From positions 1 to 50,462 of the forward strand of contig NZ_QJSW01000032.1 in assembly GCF_003217495.1 (NCBI RefSeq): a DNA stretch of 50,462 nucleotides. Reading direction: 5' to 3'. Position 1 is the first letter of the stretch. Each line of letters begins with the position of its first letter. Shown here piece by piece: positions 31,705 through 40,982 of the stretch. The notes beneath the pieces were generated by a model. That model was given only the letters and a program-made list of their open reading frames with translations, did not search any database and was not told the DNA's origin. This DNA is from Paenibacillus barcinonensis (lineage in GTDB: Bacteria; Bacillota; Bacilli; Paenibacillales; Paenibacillaceae). The position numbers were made by a program, and so were the translations under genes.

Positions 31705-32112
31705 TCACAGCGAATAGGCATTTCTCATCTGAGAAGCCAGCTCGGACATCTTTTTATGATGCAGGAAACTCTCCATCTCTTCCTCAGCCTGAACCATCAC
31801 CTGCTGAATCAAACATTCGGCATTATGGTTTTGCGAGCATTCAAACAAGGAGGCCCGGCCTTCGATCGCGTGAATAATTTCCAGAAAAGACGGATCAGGG
31901 TTCCTGCGGCTCAGCCGATAACCGCCATTGGCACCAGATGTGGATTCAATCATGCCCGCCTTCACTAGCTTGGTGAGAATTTTGGACAGGTATGTTGGAG
32001 ACACTTTCTGAAAATCAGCCAGTTGATGCACGCTAACCAGCTGCTCAGGCGCTGTACTGACGAGATACAGCATCGTATGCAGCGCATAGTTTGTCGCTTT
32101 GGAATATTTCAT
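31705..32112 (-). CDS. Rrf2 family transcriptional regulator
   Basis: A 135-residue winged-helix regulator: MKYSKATNYALHTMLYL opens the domain, LADFQKVSPTYLSKILTKLVKAGMIES is the recognition segment, GANGGYRLSR the wing, and LEIIHAIEG the dimerisation start. Only two cysteines lie in the ligand region (ECSQNHNAEC), fewer than the three-Cys set of IscR/NsrR Fe-S sensors, so cluster binding would need another ligand; it may instead sense a thiol-reactive compound as in the YwnA/SaiR branch. The start at 32112 is set by GAGGTG 7 nt upstream. Confidence 0.9.
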   Translation of the reverse strand: MKYSKATNYALHTMLYLVSTAPEQLVSVHQLADFQKVSPTYLSKILTKLVKAGMIESTSGANGGYRLSRRNPDPSFLEIIHAIEGRASLFECSQNHNAECLIQQVMVQAEEEMESFLHHKKMSELASQMRNAYSL

Positions 32113-32314
32113 GAGAGCACACCTCATTGTATACGGATTTAATTTATCCATAATAGACCTGATTGAACGCCCTTGTCAAACAAACAACCAGCCTGTACAC
32201 AGACTAGCACGCCGTTCCGAATGAATGGTCCGATATCAATGCTTCGTTGTCAGTATCCAGATGAGGCGTACAGGAGCAATCCGCTCAAATGAAAGGTTGG
32301 GTATTCCGTATGCC

Positions 32315-33154
32315 CTAATGGTGATACAGTCCCCGATAATCGGTGGGCGTCATGCCCTCATGCGCCATAAACTGTCGGTTAAAATAGCTGGCATTCGGGT
32401 ACCCCGCTTCCTCCGCAATCTGCCCGATGTTGTCCGAAGGACGTTCAAGCAGCCACTGCTTCGCCATCTGCAGCCGGGAGCGCGTAATGAACTCCAGTGG
32501 GGTCATCTCCACGGCATTTTTAAATATTTTGCAAAAATAATACGTGCTCACCCCTGCGCGATCCGCCCAGTCCTGTAACAAAAAAGGCTCACATGCCTCC
32601 TGCTGCATCTGCGGCAGTAACGCCAGCACCCGGCTTTCCGTTTTGCTTGTTGCGCGTGTGTTCTTGAGCGGCACGGCATGCTGCACAAATTCAGCAAGTA
32701 AAGCATACGTGAGCGTCGACAGCTGTGCTGGACGAAGCATCTTGTTCTGCTCGGCCTCGTCAAGCAGCGCCAGATGAGCCTCCTCCCAGGACGTACGCTG
32801 TCTTAGCGTCCATAACAAATTGCGATGCAGCCCGCGCTCCAGCATATAATCATGCAGACGTTCCCCGTAAAAATGCACCCACCGCACGTCCCAAGGCTCG
32901 TCTTTACTACTATAATAATGCTGCCGCTGATGTGGAAAGTAGAGCACTGCCTGACCTGCCCTAAGCTCATGCACCACACCATCTGCCTCCACATACCCTT
33001 TACCGGCTGCAACATAGTGAATATTAAAATTGTTCAGCACGCCGGCCTCTCGTAATACGGCATGCTGTTCATGGTCCGTATAATGTCCGACAGACTCCGG
33101 GTAACAGAAATAGGGAATATCCTGCAGGGTCAAGAGCACCGTCTGTCTCATCAT
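32315..33154 (-). CDS. AraC family transcriptional regulator
   Basis: A 279-residue regulator with an N-terminal cupin sensor domain (YVAAGKGYVEADGVVHELRAGQAVLYFPHQRQHY) and two helix-turn-helix motifs at the C-terminus (LLQDWADRAGVSTYYFCKIFKN and IGQIAEEAGYPNASYFNRQFMAHEGMTPTDYR). It should bind a sugar or related ligand. It diverges from the Gfo/Idh/MocA-aldo/keto reductase pair, the usual location of its target. GGAGTGA precedes the ATG. Confidence 0.9.
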   Translation of the reverse strand: MMRQTVLLTLQDIPYFCYPESVGHYTDHEQHAVLREAGVLNNFNIHYVAAGKGYVEADGVVHELRAGQAVLYFPHQRQHYYSSKDEPWDVRWVHFYGERLHDYMLERGLHRNLLWTLRQRTSWEEAHLALLDEAEQNKMLRPAQLSTLTYALLAEFVQHAVPLKNTRATSKTESRVLALLPQMQQEACEPFLLQDWADRAGVSTYYFCKIFKNAVEMTPLEFITRSRLQMAKQWLLERPSDNIGQIAEEAGYPNASYFNRQFMAHEGMTPTDYRGLYHH

Positions 33155-33230
33155 AGTGGTTCACTCCATTAAACAATATTGTGTTAATCAAATTCAATAT
33201 ATTATCATTTTAATTCATTCAGCTATTCAT

Positions 33231-33236
33231 TATAAT
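33231..33236 (+). promoter_or_regulatory. -10 element of the Gfo/Idh/MocA operon
   Basis: A consensus TATAAT lies 36 bp before the start. The -35 position (TTTTAA) is poor, as expected for a promoter activated by the divergent AraC gene. A palindrome ACAATATTGT lies at 33174-33183 in the same gap. Confidence 0.4.
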
Positions 33237-33271
33237 CACAATATACATTCAAATACAGGAGGAAACAAGTT

Positions 33272-34276
33272 ATGAATTCTGTTCAAAAGTTACGCTGGGG
33301 TATTCTTGGCAGCGCCAACATTGCAATAGGTTCCGTCATTCCTGGCTTACAGCAATCAGAGTTGAACGAGGTGACCGCGATCGCCAGCCGGGATCTCGAT
33401 AAAGCACAGCAAACCGCTGATAAACTTGGTATTGAAAAGGCTTACGGCAGCTATGAAGCAATCTTAGAGGACGATGCAATTGATGCCGTTTACATTCCGC
33501 TGCCGAACCATCTGCACCGGGAATGGACGATCCGCGCAGCACAGGCAGGCAAGCATATTTTATGTGAAAAACCGCTGGCTCTCACCGAAAAGCAAGCTCT
33601 CGAAATGGTTCAGGCTTGTGCAGATGCAGGCGTGCATCTGGCTGAAGCGTTCATGTACCGTCATCATCCGCGTTATGACCAGATTCGAGATATCATCGCC
33701 AGCGGTGAGATTGGTGAAATTCGCGGCATTCACAGTACGTTTTCGTTTAACAATTCCGGTTCATCCGGCAACGTGCGTTTTCGCAAGGCGTGGGGCGGCG
33801 GCGCACTGTATGATATCGGCTGTTATTCCATTAGTGCAGCTCGCCTCCTGCTGGGACAGGAGCCGAAGGCAGTAACCGTTATCGGCATGTTCTCCCCGGA
33901 GCATGACCAGGTGGACATGATGGCGTCGGGTCTGCTTGAATTCGACAATCATATTGGCGTTACCTTTGACAGCAGCATGTGGGCAGCCTTCCGTAATACG
34001 TTGGAGGTGCTTGGATCTGACGGGATTATTGAAGTACCTTCTGCTTATATTGCCCATCAGGATAGCAGTTCCAACTTTTTTGTTACATCAGGTGGGGAAC
34101 GCCGTGAGGTTGAAGTGCAGCAGGTCAATCACTACGCTCTGCAAGGTGACGATATGGCTCGTGCTGTACTTCAGGGTAAAGAGCTTCGTTTCGCTCCTTC
34201 CGACGCGGCGGCCAATATGAAAGTGCTCGAAGCTTGCCTTCGCTCAGCAGAAGAACGTACACGAATCACGCTGTGA
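33272..34276 (+). CDS. Gfo/Idh/MocA family oxidoreductase
   Basis: A 334-residue NAD(P)-dependent sugar or cyclitol dehydrogenase. The Rossmann domain begins WGILGSANIAIGSVIPGL, and the diagnostic lysine motif is ILCEKPLALT near residue 98. The C-terminal domain has the GGGALYDIGCYSISAARLLLG segment with the family Asp and His-equivalent region. AGGAGG precedes the ATG. It is followed after 99 nt by an aldo/keto reductase on the same strand, so the pair probably handles one oxidised sugar or aldehyde; the divergent AraC gene should control it. Confidence 0.9.
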   Translation: MNSVQKLRWGILGSANIAIGSVIPGLQQSELNEVTAIASRDLDKAQQTADKLGIEKAYGSYEAILEDDAIDAVYIPLPNHLHREWTIRAAQAGKHILCEKPLALTEKQALEMVQACADAGVHLAEAFMYRHHPRYDQIRDIIASGEIGEIRGIHSTFSFNNSGSSGNVRFRKAWGGGALYDIGCYSISAARLLLGQEPKAVTVIGMFSPEHDQVDMMASGLLEFDNHIGVTFDSSMWAAFRNTLEVLGSDGIIEVPSAYIAHQDSSSNFFVTSGGERREVEVQQVNHYALQGDDMARAVLQGKELRFAPSDAAANMKVLEACLRSAEERTRITL

Positions 34277-34375
34277 GGCAAAGACGGAGGTACTGCATAC
34301 AGCACACTTTATGATTTAGGACGAAATTAATGCTCTAAAACAAACTACCCTTATATAAGAGAGGACGGTTTATCT

Positions 34376-35326
34376 ATGGAATATATTGATATTGCCGGTG
34401 CAGGCAAACGTATCTCCCGCTTAATTAAAGGAACAGACTATTTCGTGCATGATGCTTATGAGAAGGCTGCGACTAACCTGGATGCGTTCCTCGCGATCGG
34501 TGGCAATACGGTGGATACTGCACATATCTATTGCGGCGGACAGAGTGAAGAGGTTCTGGGACGTTATATGAAGGAACGCGGCAATCGCGACCAGATGGTC
34601 ATTCTCACCAAAGGGGCACACCATGATCAGAACGGCCCGCGCGTAAACGCGGATGCTATTCGCCGTGACCTGACAGACAGTCTGGAGCGCCTGCAAACGG
34701 AGCATGTCGAGCTATATGCGCTGCATCGGGACGATCCGAACATACCTGTGGCTGCAATTCTGGAGGCACTGAACGAACATATCGAATCTGGAAAAATCGG
34801 CGCCATCGGCGCCTCCAACTGGACCTGGCAGCGGTTAGAAGAGGCTAACGCATATGCCGCCTCCCACGGTCTCAAAGGATTCACATTCAGCAGCCCGAAC
34901 CTCAGTCTCGCCAAGGCGAACGAGCCATTCTGGGCAGGCTGTGTGTCAGCGGATGCCGAGACGCTCGCATGGCATGAGCAAACAAAACTGCCGCTCCTGT
35001 CCTGGTCTTCGCAGGCTCGCGGCTTCTTCACTGGACGCTTCACGCCTGAGGTACGAGACAACGCTGACCTGGTACGTGTATTCTACAGCGATGGCAACTG
35101 GGAACGCTTGCGCCGTGCCGGGGAATTGGCTGAATCGAAGAACACAACGGCGATTCAGATTGCCTTGGCATACGTATTGAATCAGTCCTTCCCGACCTGC
35201 GCATTGATCGGAGCGCAGAATCAGGCTGAGCTGCTCTCCTGTGACGAAGGCTCACGTATCATCCTGACCCCCGAAGAGATCGCCTGGATTGATCTGGCGA
35301 GTGAGGTCAAACCGGCAGGTGTATAA
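34376..35326 (+). CDS. Aldo/keto reductase
   Basis: A 316-residue NADPH-dependent reductase. The catalytic tetrad residues are seen as Asp and Tyr in NTVDTAHIYCGG, Lys in MVILTKGAHH, and His in LYALHRDD. GKIGAIGASNWTWQRLEEAN and LLSWSSQARGFFTGRF are further family markers that line the cofactor site. AGAGGACGG precedes the ATG at a slightly long spacing. It lies downstream of the Gfo/Idh/MocA gene in a probable operon. Substrate unknown. Confidence 0.9.
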   Translation: MEYIDIAGAGKRISRLIKGTDYFVHDAYEKAATNLDAFLAIGGNTVDTAHIYCGGQSEEVLGRYMKERGNRDQMVILTKGAHHDQNGPRVNADAIRRDLTDSLERLQTEHVELYALHRDDPNIPVAAILEALNEHIESGKIGAIGASNWTWQRLEEANAYAASHGLKGFTFSSPNLSLAKANEPFWAGCVSADAETLAWHEQTKLPLLSWSSQARGFFTGRFTPEVRDNADLVRVFYSDGNWERLRRAGELAESKNTTAIQIALAYVLNQSFPTCALIGAQNQAELLSCDEGSRIILTPEEIAWIDLASEVKPAGV

Positions 35327-35441
35327 AAATGATACTGAAGCTTCAAACAGCCTGAAGCGAGCCATTATCAGCCATCTGAAGTGATATTTTTGCGAACATG
35401 ATCACAGGAAGTAACCACGTCATTCATCATGAAAAAACAAT

Positions 35442-35493
35442 AAACAGCGGGACCGAGCACAGTTCTCTTATCTGCTCTGGTTCCACTGTTTTT
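35442..35493 (+). terminator. Terminator after the aldo/keto reductase gene
   Basis: AACAG-GGACC-type left arm and GGTTCC-CTGTT right arm form an imperfect stem, followed by TTTTTG. It lies about 115 nt past the stop. Confidence 0.6.
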
Positions 35494-35575
35494 GACGTGT
35501 TCATCGCTCCGATGCTCTGTGCTGTCAATGGGGTAGCCTCCGCACAACGCCACTACTAGCCAATCCGTCTACACG

Positions 35576-36544
35576 TTACAATTTCCGTACTGGCCTAATA
35601 TATTTTAAAGCCTGGTCGGGATTAAAATATAAGTAGGTGATCCTGCCCGAAGAAGTATCCATGCAATATTCAGAGCCTGTAAAATCAAACGCCGTCATCG
35701 CCTTTTCGATCTTCTCCTCCGCACTGCGATTCTCCTGCTCATAATCAAATGGCCCATGTTCAAAAACAACATACTCGCCTTCTGGAACCTCCATCATAAG
35801 CATTTGTGGGGGAACTTCGCCTTTATAATCCAAAGGAAGACGCACACCGTAACACTCTGTACGTGGAATGCCCCAATCGCAGCGTCTGCCGTTCGGATCG
35901 TTCAGGTAAGCCATAATCTGACCGGCACTACTATTCGATTCGCTCCCTCCATCATCATCCAGTTTGCCCTTAATACTATCAAGAAGTCCGGTAATGGTTT
36001 CGAAATCCTGTCCTGGAATCCGATTTTGCTTCTGCCAAAAATCCCAATACCCATTACTTTCATCATTTTTAATATGCAAAAACTTGTGTGCGGGAATCGT
36101 TACGAAATACATTTTAATATCATCAGTGGACTTGATCATTCCAATCTCCCCTAATCCTAAAAAGTAGCGGTCAAACGCGTTTATCTTGGTACGAAGAACG
36201 ACAGGAGTTGGTTTTTTACGATATTCACTTGGCGTTATACCATAGGTCGTCTTGAACGCTCTGGTAAATGCCTCATGGGATGAAAAACCATATTGAAAAG
36301 CAATATCCAGAAGGCCTTTTTCACTATCTCGAACCTCTTTTAGTGCAAAGGCCAATGTTCTATACCGTAGATAATCTCTGAATGGCACACCCGATATTTC
36401 CTTGAATTTTCTCGTTGTATGAAATTCGGAATAACCTAATTTACGAGAAAGATATTGCAACGTTATGGATTCAACACTCCGTTGTTGAATACACTGATCA
36501 ATCTCGTCAACGATGATTTGGATTTGCTTCTGCCACTCATACAT
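35576..36544 (-). CDS. AraC family regulator with GyrI-like ligand domain
   Basis: A 322-residue regulator with the reverse order of the usual AraC protein: two helix-turn-helix motifs come first (YLSRKLGYSEFHTTRKFKEISG, then LLDIAFQYGFSSHEAFTRAFKTTYGITPSEYRK), followed by a GyrI/SoxS-BmrR-like effector-binding domain (FVTIPAHKFLHIKN, ECYGVRLPLDY, EGEYVVFEHGPFD). The layout matches activators of the Rob/YdeE type that sense amphipathic or drug-like compounds. GAGGTGAG 7 nt before the ATG at 36544 sets the start; a GTG four codons upstream overlaps that site. The target is unknown; the gene appears monocistronic. Confidence 0.88.
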   Translation of the reverse strand: MYEWQKQIQIIVDEIDQCIQQRSVESITLQYLSRKLGYSEFHTTRKFKEISGVPFRDYLRYRTLAFALKEVRDSEKGLLDIAFQYGFSSHEAFTRAFKTTYGITPSEYRKKPTPVVLRTKINAFDRYFLGLGEIGMIKSTDDIKMYFVTIPAHKFLHIKNDESNGYWDFWQKQNRIPGQDFETITGLLDSIKGKLDDDGGSESNSSAGQIMAYLNDPNGRRCDWGIPRTECYGVRLPLDYKGEVPPQMLMMEVPEGEYVVFEHGPFDYEQENRSAEEKIEKAMTAFDFTGSEYCMDTSSGRITYLYFNPDQALKYIRPVRKL

Positions 36545-36683
36545 TCGTTTTCTCACCTCGCTCTAACCGCTCTATAGTCATTATGGAGTAATCCAAACTA
36601 CCGTGCTTGATTCTACTTGCGAAAAAGAGGCCGTTAGAGCCATCTTAGCGTACCCTGCTTCACACAGCTATCAGATCCATCAC

Positions 36684-36725
36684 CAAAAAAGGACATTCGC
36701 CAGCTTAACGCACTGGAGAATGCCC
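36684..36725 (-). terminator. Terminator after the second Gfo/Idh/MocA gene
   Basis: On the minus strand GGGCATTCTCCA pairs with TGGCGAATGTCC (imperfect) over a 13-nt loop and is followed by six T. It is 36 nt past the stop. Confidence 0.85.
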
Positions 36726-36760
36726 TTTAGTTCAAAGTTTATCCATCTGCAGTTACTTTA

Positions 36761-37783
36761 CTACAGCTTGATGATCTGACCTGTTTTCTCGGATTCAAAT
36801 GCAGCCAGAATCACTTGCAGAGAACGCAAGCCCTCTTCACCGGAGATGGTTGGTGGTGTCTTGGTCACGATGGACTCAACAAACGCATCAATCACACCGC
36901 TTGGTACTTGTTTTTCGTTTGTCGCCATAGCACCCACTTTGTACGTTTCAACCGTACCATTGGTCAGCTCAACGATGACTTCATCGCCGTCGACAGTTCC
37001 GATTTTCATTACACCGTTCTCACACCATAGCACGGTGCTGTTGTCTCCGCCTCTGTATTGTGTCCAGCTGGCTACAAGTGTGCCAATTGCACCGCTCTTC
37101 ATACGAAGCAGACATGTAGCATTGTCATCCACATCCGTGCCTTCTTTGTGCAGCGTGCTGATGAAACCAGCCACTTCGGATACTTCATCGTTCAGCAAAT
37201 AACGGATGAAGTCGGATTTGTGCACGCCAAGGTCGCCCATTGCGCCCATGATCGCTTCCTCTTTACGGAAGAACCAGCTGCCTGCTCCATCCAGGCTCCA
37301 GCCTTCTGGACCTGGGTGACCAAAGGATGTGCGGAAATTCAGCACTTTACCCAATCGGCCGGAATCGAGAATTTCTTTTGCTTTGATGTGAGGTGGCATC
37401 AGACGTTGGTTGTGACCCACCATCAGATATACGCCGTTTTTCTTAGCCGCCTCAATCATCTGCTCGCCTTCTTCAGTGGAAACCGCCATTGGCTTCTCAA
37501 CCAGCACATGCTTGCCCGCATTGGCAGCGGCAATCGTCATCGGTGCATGCAGATAGTTCGGTGTACATACGCTTACCGCATCTACTGTTGTTTCGCTCGC
37601 AAGCAATTCCTCATAACTGGAATACGCTTTACCTCCATACATTTCAGCCATTTCCTGCGCACGCTCCACAACCGGATCAGCAAATGCAACAAGCTCTACG
37701 TGCTCATTGGCAGCGTACTCTGGAATATGTCTGCGCTGGGCAATCGCTCCACAGCCGAATACAGCAACTTTAATTTTACTCAT
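36761..37783 (-). CDS. Gfo/Idh/MocA family oxidoreductase
   Basis: A 340-residue NAD(P)-dependent dehydrogenase similar to inositol 2-dehydrogenase-type enzymes. The Rossmann motif is VAVFGCGAIAQRRHIPEY, and the lysine motif is HVLVEKPMAVS near residue 96. GAMGDLGVHKSDFIRYLL holds the conserved Asp and His of the active site. AAAGGAG precedes the ATG. It follows the sugar isomerase gene by 97 nt on the same strand; together they look like one step of a sugar or cyclitol pathway whose substrate cannot be read from sequence. Confidence 0.92.
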   Translation of the reverse strand: MSKIKVAVFGCGAIAQRRHIPEYAANEHVELVAFADPVVERAQEMAEMYGGKAYSSYEELLASETTVDAVSVCTPNYLHAPMTIAAANAGKHVLVEKPMAVSTEEGEQMIEAAKKNGVYLMVGHNQRLMPPHIKAKEILDSGRLGKVLNFRTSFGHPGPEGWSLDGAGSWFFRKEEAIMGAMGDLGVHKSDFIRYLLNDEVSEVAGFISTLHKEGTDVDDNATCLLRMKSGAIGTLVASWTQYRGGDNSTVLWCENGVMKIGTVDGDEVIVELTNGTVETYKVGAMATNEKQVPSGVIDAFVESIVTKTPPTISGEEGLRSLQVILAAFESEKTGQIIKL

Positions 37784-37880
37784 GTATAAAAGTCTCCTTT
37801 GACTATTAGATTTATGTTTAACACGTTCAGAAGTTACATCTACAATGAATACAGGTTAACGCTCTTAGCATTTGGGCCAG

Positions 37881-38657
37881 TTAGAACTGGTTCAAGTAGT
37901 TTTGCTTCAGCCAGTTATGGCTGTTCTCTACGCTCTCAAGCGGCGGATTCTGGCATACGTCCTGTTCCACGATAAGCCACTCTACACCTGCATTTGTTGC
38001 GCTTTCAATGACAGCTGGCAGATTCACTTCGCCTTGTCCAAGCTCCAGTGTTTTCATCTGACCCTGCTCGTCTTTGCTGAAATCTTTCAAGTGCAGCAGC
38101 GGCAAACGACCTGCATATTGTTTAATATACTCGATCGGATTTTGTCCGGCAAACTGCACCCAGCATACGTCCATTTCCACCTGAACCGCTTCTGGTGTCG
38201 TTTGAGCGAACATCGCATCAAAGGCATTTGCATCTCCAACCTGACCATGGAATTCAAAGTCATGATTGTGGTAACCAAAGATCAGGCCTTGTTTCGCCGC
38301 TTCGGCTCCATACTGCTGTAATTCTTCAAACAGCTTTGTCCAGCCCTCCGCATTGTCCGGGCGATCCTCCGGCATCAGATAAGGGCAGATCATATATTGT
38401 GCACCGATCGTTTTCAGGTAATCGATTTGTTTTTGCAAGTCCTCACGCATGGCATGCAGAGACACGTGACTGCTGAATCCTTTCAGTCCGAGCTCTTCTA
38501 GTAGCGCTTTCATTTCCTCTGCTGGAATGTCACCATATCCGGCAAATTCTACCCCTTCGTATCCAAGCGCAGCTACTTTGCGCAGTGTACCACGAAAGTC
38601 TGCTGCAGTTTCATCACGGAGTGTAAAAAGTTGCAAACCAATGTTAAGTTTTTTCAT
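37881..38657 (-). CDS. Sugar phosphate isomerase/epimerase (xylose-isomerase-like TIM barrel)
   Basis: A 258-residue TIM-barrel protein of the AP-endonuclease-2/IolE family. Metal and substrate residues are at the usual strands: GLQLFTLRDE at the start, GYEGVEFAGYG, FGYHNHDFEF with the His and Glu, VEMDVCWVQFAG with the Asp, LHLKDF with the His, and EWLIVEQD with the Glu. It should isomerise or dehydrate a sugar or cyclitol derivative. AGAGGAG precedes the ATG. It is the first gene of an operon with the Gfo/Idh/MocA gene and diverges from an AraC gene. Confidence 0.9.
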   Translation of the reverse strand: MKKLNIGLQLFTLRDETAADFRGTLRKVAALGYEGVEFAGYGDIPAEEMKALLEELGLKGFSSHVSLHAMREDLQKQIDYLKTIGAQYMICPYLMPEDRPDNAEGWTKLFEELQQYGAEAAKQGLIFGYHNHDFEFHGQVGDANAFDAMFAQTTPEAVQVEMDVCWVQFAGQNPIEYIKQYAGRLPLLHLKDFSKDEQGQMKTLELGQGEVNLPAVIESATNAGVEWLIVEQDVCQNPPLESVENSHNWLKQNYLNQF

Positions 38658-38882
38658 GATAGATACTCCTCTGCTCTCAAATTTGCTTGCATTGCTCTAT
38701 CTGGTATCATCCTAACGCAAAACAGGCTAGAATGAACATATACAATATAGTCAGAACATGAACTATCTGCTCAAATTTTATTTCCATCCTGAAGTAATCC
38801 TATCGTTGCGCTGTATAGCTGCACCCGAACATCACCAGACTCACGGATACTACAGGATCGAATACTGAGGAGGCGTACATCT

Positions 38883-39728
38883 TTGGATACATTGCACACA
38901 TCGGACACATCCACATCCGTGCTGATCTGTGACTACTCCTATCATTACAAGGCGTTCAGTCATAATATGAAAGGCGAGCTATCCACCTATCTGTTTCGAT
39001 TGCAGACGGAAGGCTCATGTAAAGTGTACGTGCAGGAGCAGGAATTCCGCATGACGAGTGGTGATTTGCTTTTACTCAAACCGGGAGATGATTACCGCCT
39101 TGTAGTGGACGAGCCGCATAAGGAAGGGCGTTTGTCCAGCGGAGACTACTACCTGTTCTGTGAAGGCAGCTGGATTGAGAAGTGGTGGAAACGCCAATCA
39201 CGCCCTACCGTAAGCCGCATCGGACTGGATGACAAACTGATCAGCCTGTGGCGCAACCTGCTGCTGGAGAAACGGCGCGGGCCGCTGGAGGAAGATGCCG
39301 AGCTCAAGGATGCATTGCTGCGCGGACTATGCCTGTACATTGACCGGGCCATTACGGAGAACATTCAGACGGATCGGGCCGTTTCCTCGGCTCTCAAGCT
39401 CAAGCGTTTTATCGAAGAACATGCTACCGTGACGTTCAAGCTGGATGAAGCCGCACGTTACGCCGGGCTCAGCCTGTCACGCGCCGTGCGTTTATTCAAG
39501 GAGCATTACAACCAGACCATGATTCAGTATGCGATCGAAATCCGTCTGAATGCCGCCCTGGAGCGGATGAGATACAGCGAGATGACACTGGAGCATATTG
39601 CCGAATCCTGCGGTTTTGCAAGCTACTCCTATTTTCACCGGGTTTTCCGTACACACTTTGGGACATCTCCGGCGGAGTATTATAAATCAAGGCAGCATGA
39701 ACCGACGGATGATCTGGAACACATTTGA
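38883..39728 (+). CDS. AraC family transcriptional regulator, TTG start
   Basis: A 281-residue regulator with an N-terminal cupin (STYLFRLQTEGSCKVYVQEQEFRMTSGDLLLLKPGDDY) and a C-terminal pair of helix-turn-helix motifs (LDEAARYAGLSLSRAVRLFKEHY and LEHIAESCGFASYSYFHRVFRTHFGTSPAEYYK). The start is TTG at 38883, supported by GAGGAGG 9 nt upstream; no nearby ATG has a site and would also cut the cupin. It diverges from the isomerase/dehydrogenase operon and probably activates it. Confidence 0.88.
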   Translation: MDTLHTSDTSTSVLICDYSYHYKAFSHNMKGELSTYLFRLQTEGSCKVYVQEQEFRMTSGDLLLLKPGDDYRLVVDEPHKEGRLSSGDYYLFCEGSWIEKWWKRQSRPTVSRIGLDDKLISLWRNLLLEKRRGPLEEDAELKDALLRGLCLYIDRAITENIQTDRAVSSALKLKRFIEEHATVTFKLDEAARYAGLSLSRAVRLFKEHYNQTMIQYAIEIRLNAALERMRYSEMTLEHIAESCGFASYSYFHRVFRTHFGTSPAEYYKSRQHEPTDDLEHI

Positions 39729-39906
39729 GTGTATCCCACATAGGGCGCTGAACACTCTAAGAACATTTTCTATTTCTCAATAACACAACGGGTCTGTACA
39801 TCATAAGCGACGAAGGTCGTACCTTAGTTAGCTCGCAGTTAAGCAAATAACTTCATTTAAGAAAAAAGAGATCTCTCCTCACGTTAGAACGCTAAATCAC
39901 ACTGAC

Positions 39907-39948
39907 AAAGCCCCCACAAATCCTGTAAGGGATCGTGAGGGCTTCTTT
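39907..39948. terminator. Hairpin between convergent araC and mmuM
   Basis: AAGCCC-CAC pairs with GTG-GGGCTT with an inner ATCC/GGAT stem. It can serve the minus-strand mmuM transcript 50 nt past its stop and the plus-strand araC transcript; T runs are short on both sides. Confidence 0.5.
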
Positions 39949-39998
39949 ACAACCAGCCGTATCTTCAGCTGTTCAGGGCTACTCTTACATCAAGTCGA

Positions 39999-40982
39999 TT
40001 ACCCCCGCCACTTCCTCGCCAGCTCGCTAATCTGATGCGGCGTTGTGCGGCAGCAGCCGCCAATAATCCGTGCGCCCGCAGCAACCCATTGCTCGGATGC
40101 ATCCTTCATACTGCCACAGGAGCCTTGGCCGCTCCATGTTTTGGTTTCCGCATCATAAGTCTCGCCTGAATTGGGATATACGATAACCGGTTTGTCGCTG
40201 GAGCTACGCAGTATGCCGATGGCTTCCGTCACCACTTCCATCGGAGCGCAGTTCAGACCAATCGCCGCAAGCTGCGGCTCGGAGCCAAAGGCTTGTGCAC
40301 ATACCTCAAGCGGTGTGCCTTCGCTGATGCTTGTCCCGTCTTTTAACGAGAACGACAGCCAGGCACTTGTTTCAGGGAATTCCTTGAGCAATTCAACCAG
40401 CACCCGGGCCTCCTGCAATGAAGGAATCGTCTCCAGCGCCAGCACATCTGCTCCCGCTTCAACCAGCGCTGCGATACGCGGACGATGGAATGCTGCCAAG
40501 GTCTCATCCGATACGCCATAATGCCCAACATACTCTGAACCATCCGCCAGATAAGCGCCGTATGGCCCAACGGAACCAGCGACTATAGGACGCGGACGAC
40601 GCAGAGGTCCATCTACGTGATCTGCGGTATTTCGGACTTCTGCCCACACGTCATCTCTCGCCTTTGCAGCCAGCTCTACCGTCTTGCGGATCAGCTCCAG
40701 GGCGGCCTGCTCCCCAATGCCACGCTTGCGGAAACCTTCGACAGTGGCCTGATAACTGGAAGTGATTGCACAATCTGCACCTGCACGGAAATAATCCGCA
40801 TGCACCTGCACAATGACATCCGGGTTCTCCAGCAACACACGCGCAGACCAGAGGGGGTCATCCAGATCACAGCCATGCTGCTCAAGCTCCGTGGCTAGTG
40901 CACCATCCAGAATCATCAGTGGATACTCGTGCAGAATACGTTGAATTACATTAATATCATTCGTTTGCTCACGTTGAATCAT
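39999..40982 (-). CDS. mmuM: Homocysteine S-methyltransferase
   Basis: A 327-residue cytoplasmic enzyme that transfers a methyl group from S-methylmethionine to homocysteine to give methionine. The N-terminal LILDGALATELEQHGCDLDDPLWSA is diagnostic. Zinc ligands are Cys in GLNCAP and the CC pair in GGCCRTTP near the C-terminus. The ATG overlaps the stop of the upstream permease gene (ATGA), so the two are translationally coupled; GAGAGGA sets this start over a longer in-frame extension. Expression should be controlled by the SAM-I riboswitch upstream of the permease. The pair matches B. subtilis ybgF-ybgG. Confidence 0.93.
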   Translation of the reverse strand: MIQREQTNDINVIQRILHEYPLMILDGALATELEQHGCDLDDPLWSARVLLENPDVIVQVHADYFRAGADCAITSSYQATVEGFRKRGIGEQAALELIRKTVELAAKARDDVWAEVRNTADHVDGPLRRPRPIVAGSVGPYGAYLADGSEYVGHYGVSDETLAAFHRPRIAALVEAGADVLALETIPSLQEARVLVELLKEFPETSAWLSFSLKDGTSISEGTPLEVCAQAFGSEPQLAAIGLNCAPMEVVTEAIGILRSSSDKPVIVYPNSGETYDAETKTWSGQGSCGSMKDASEQWVAAGARIIGGCCRTTPHQISELARKWRG

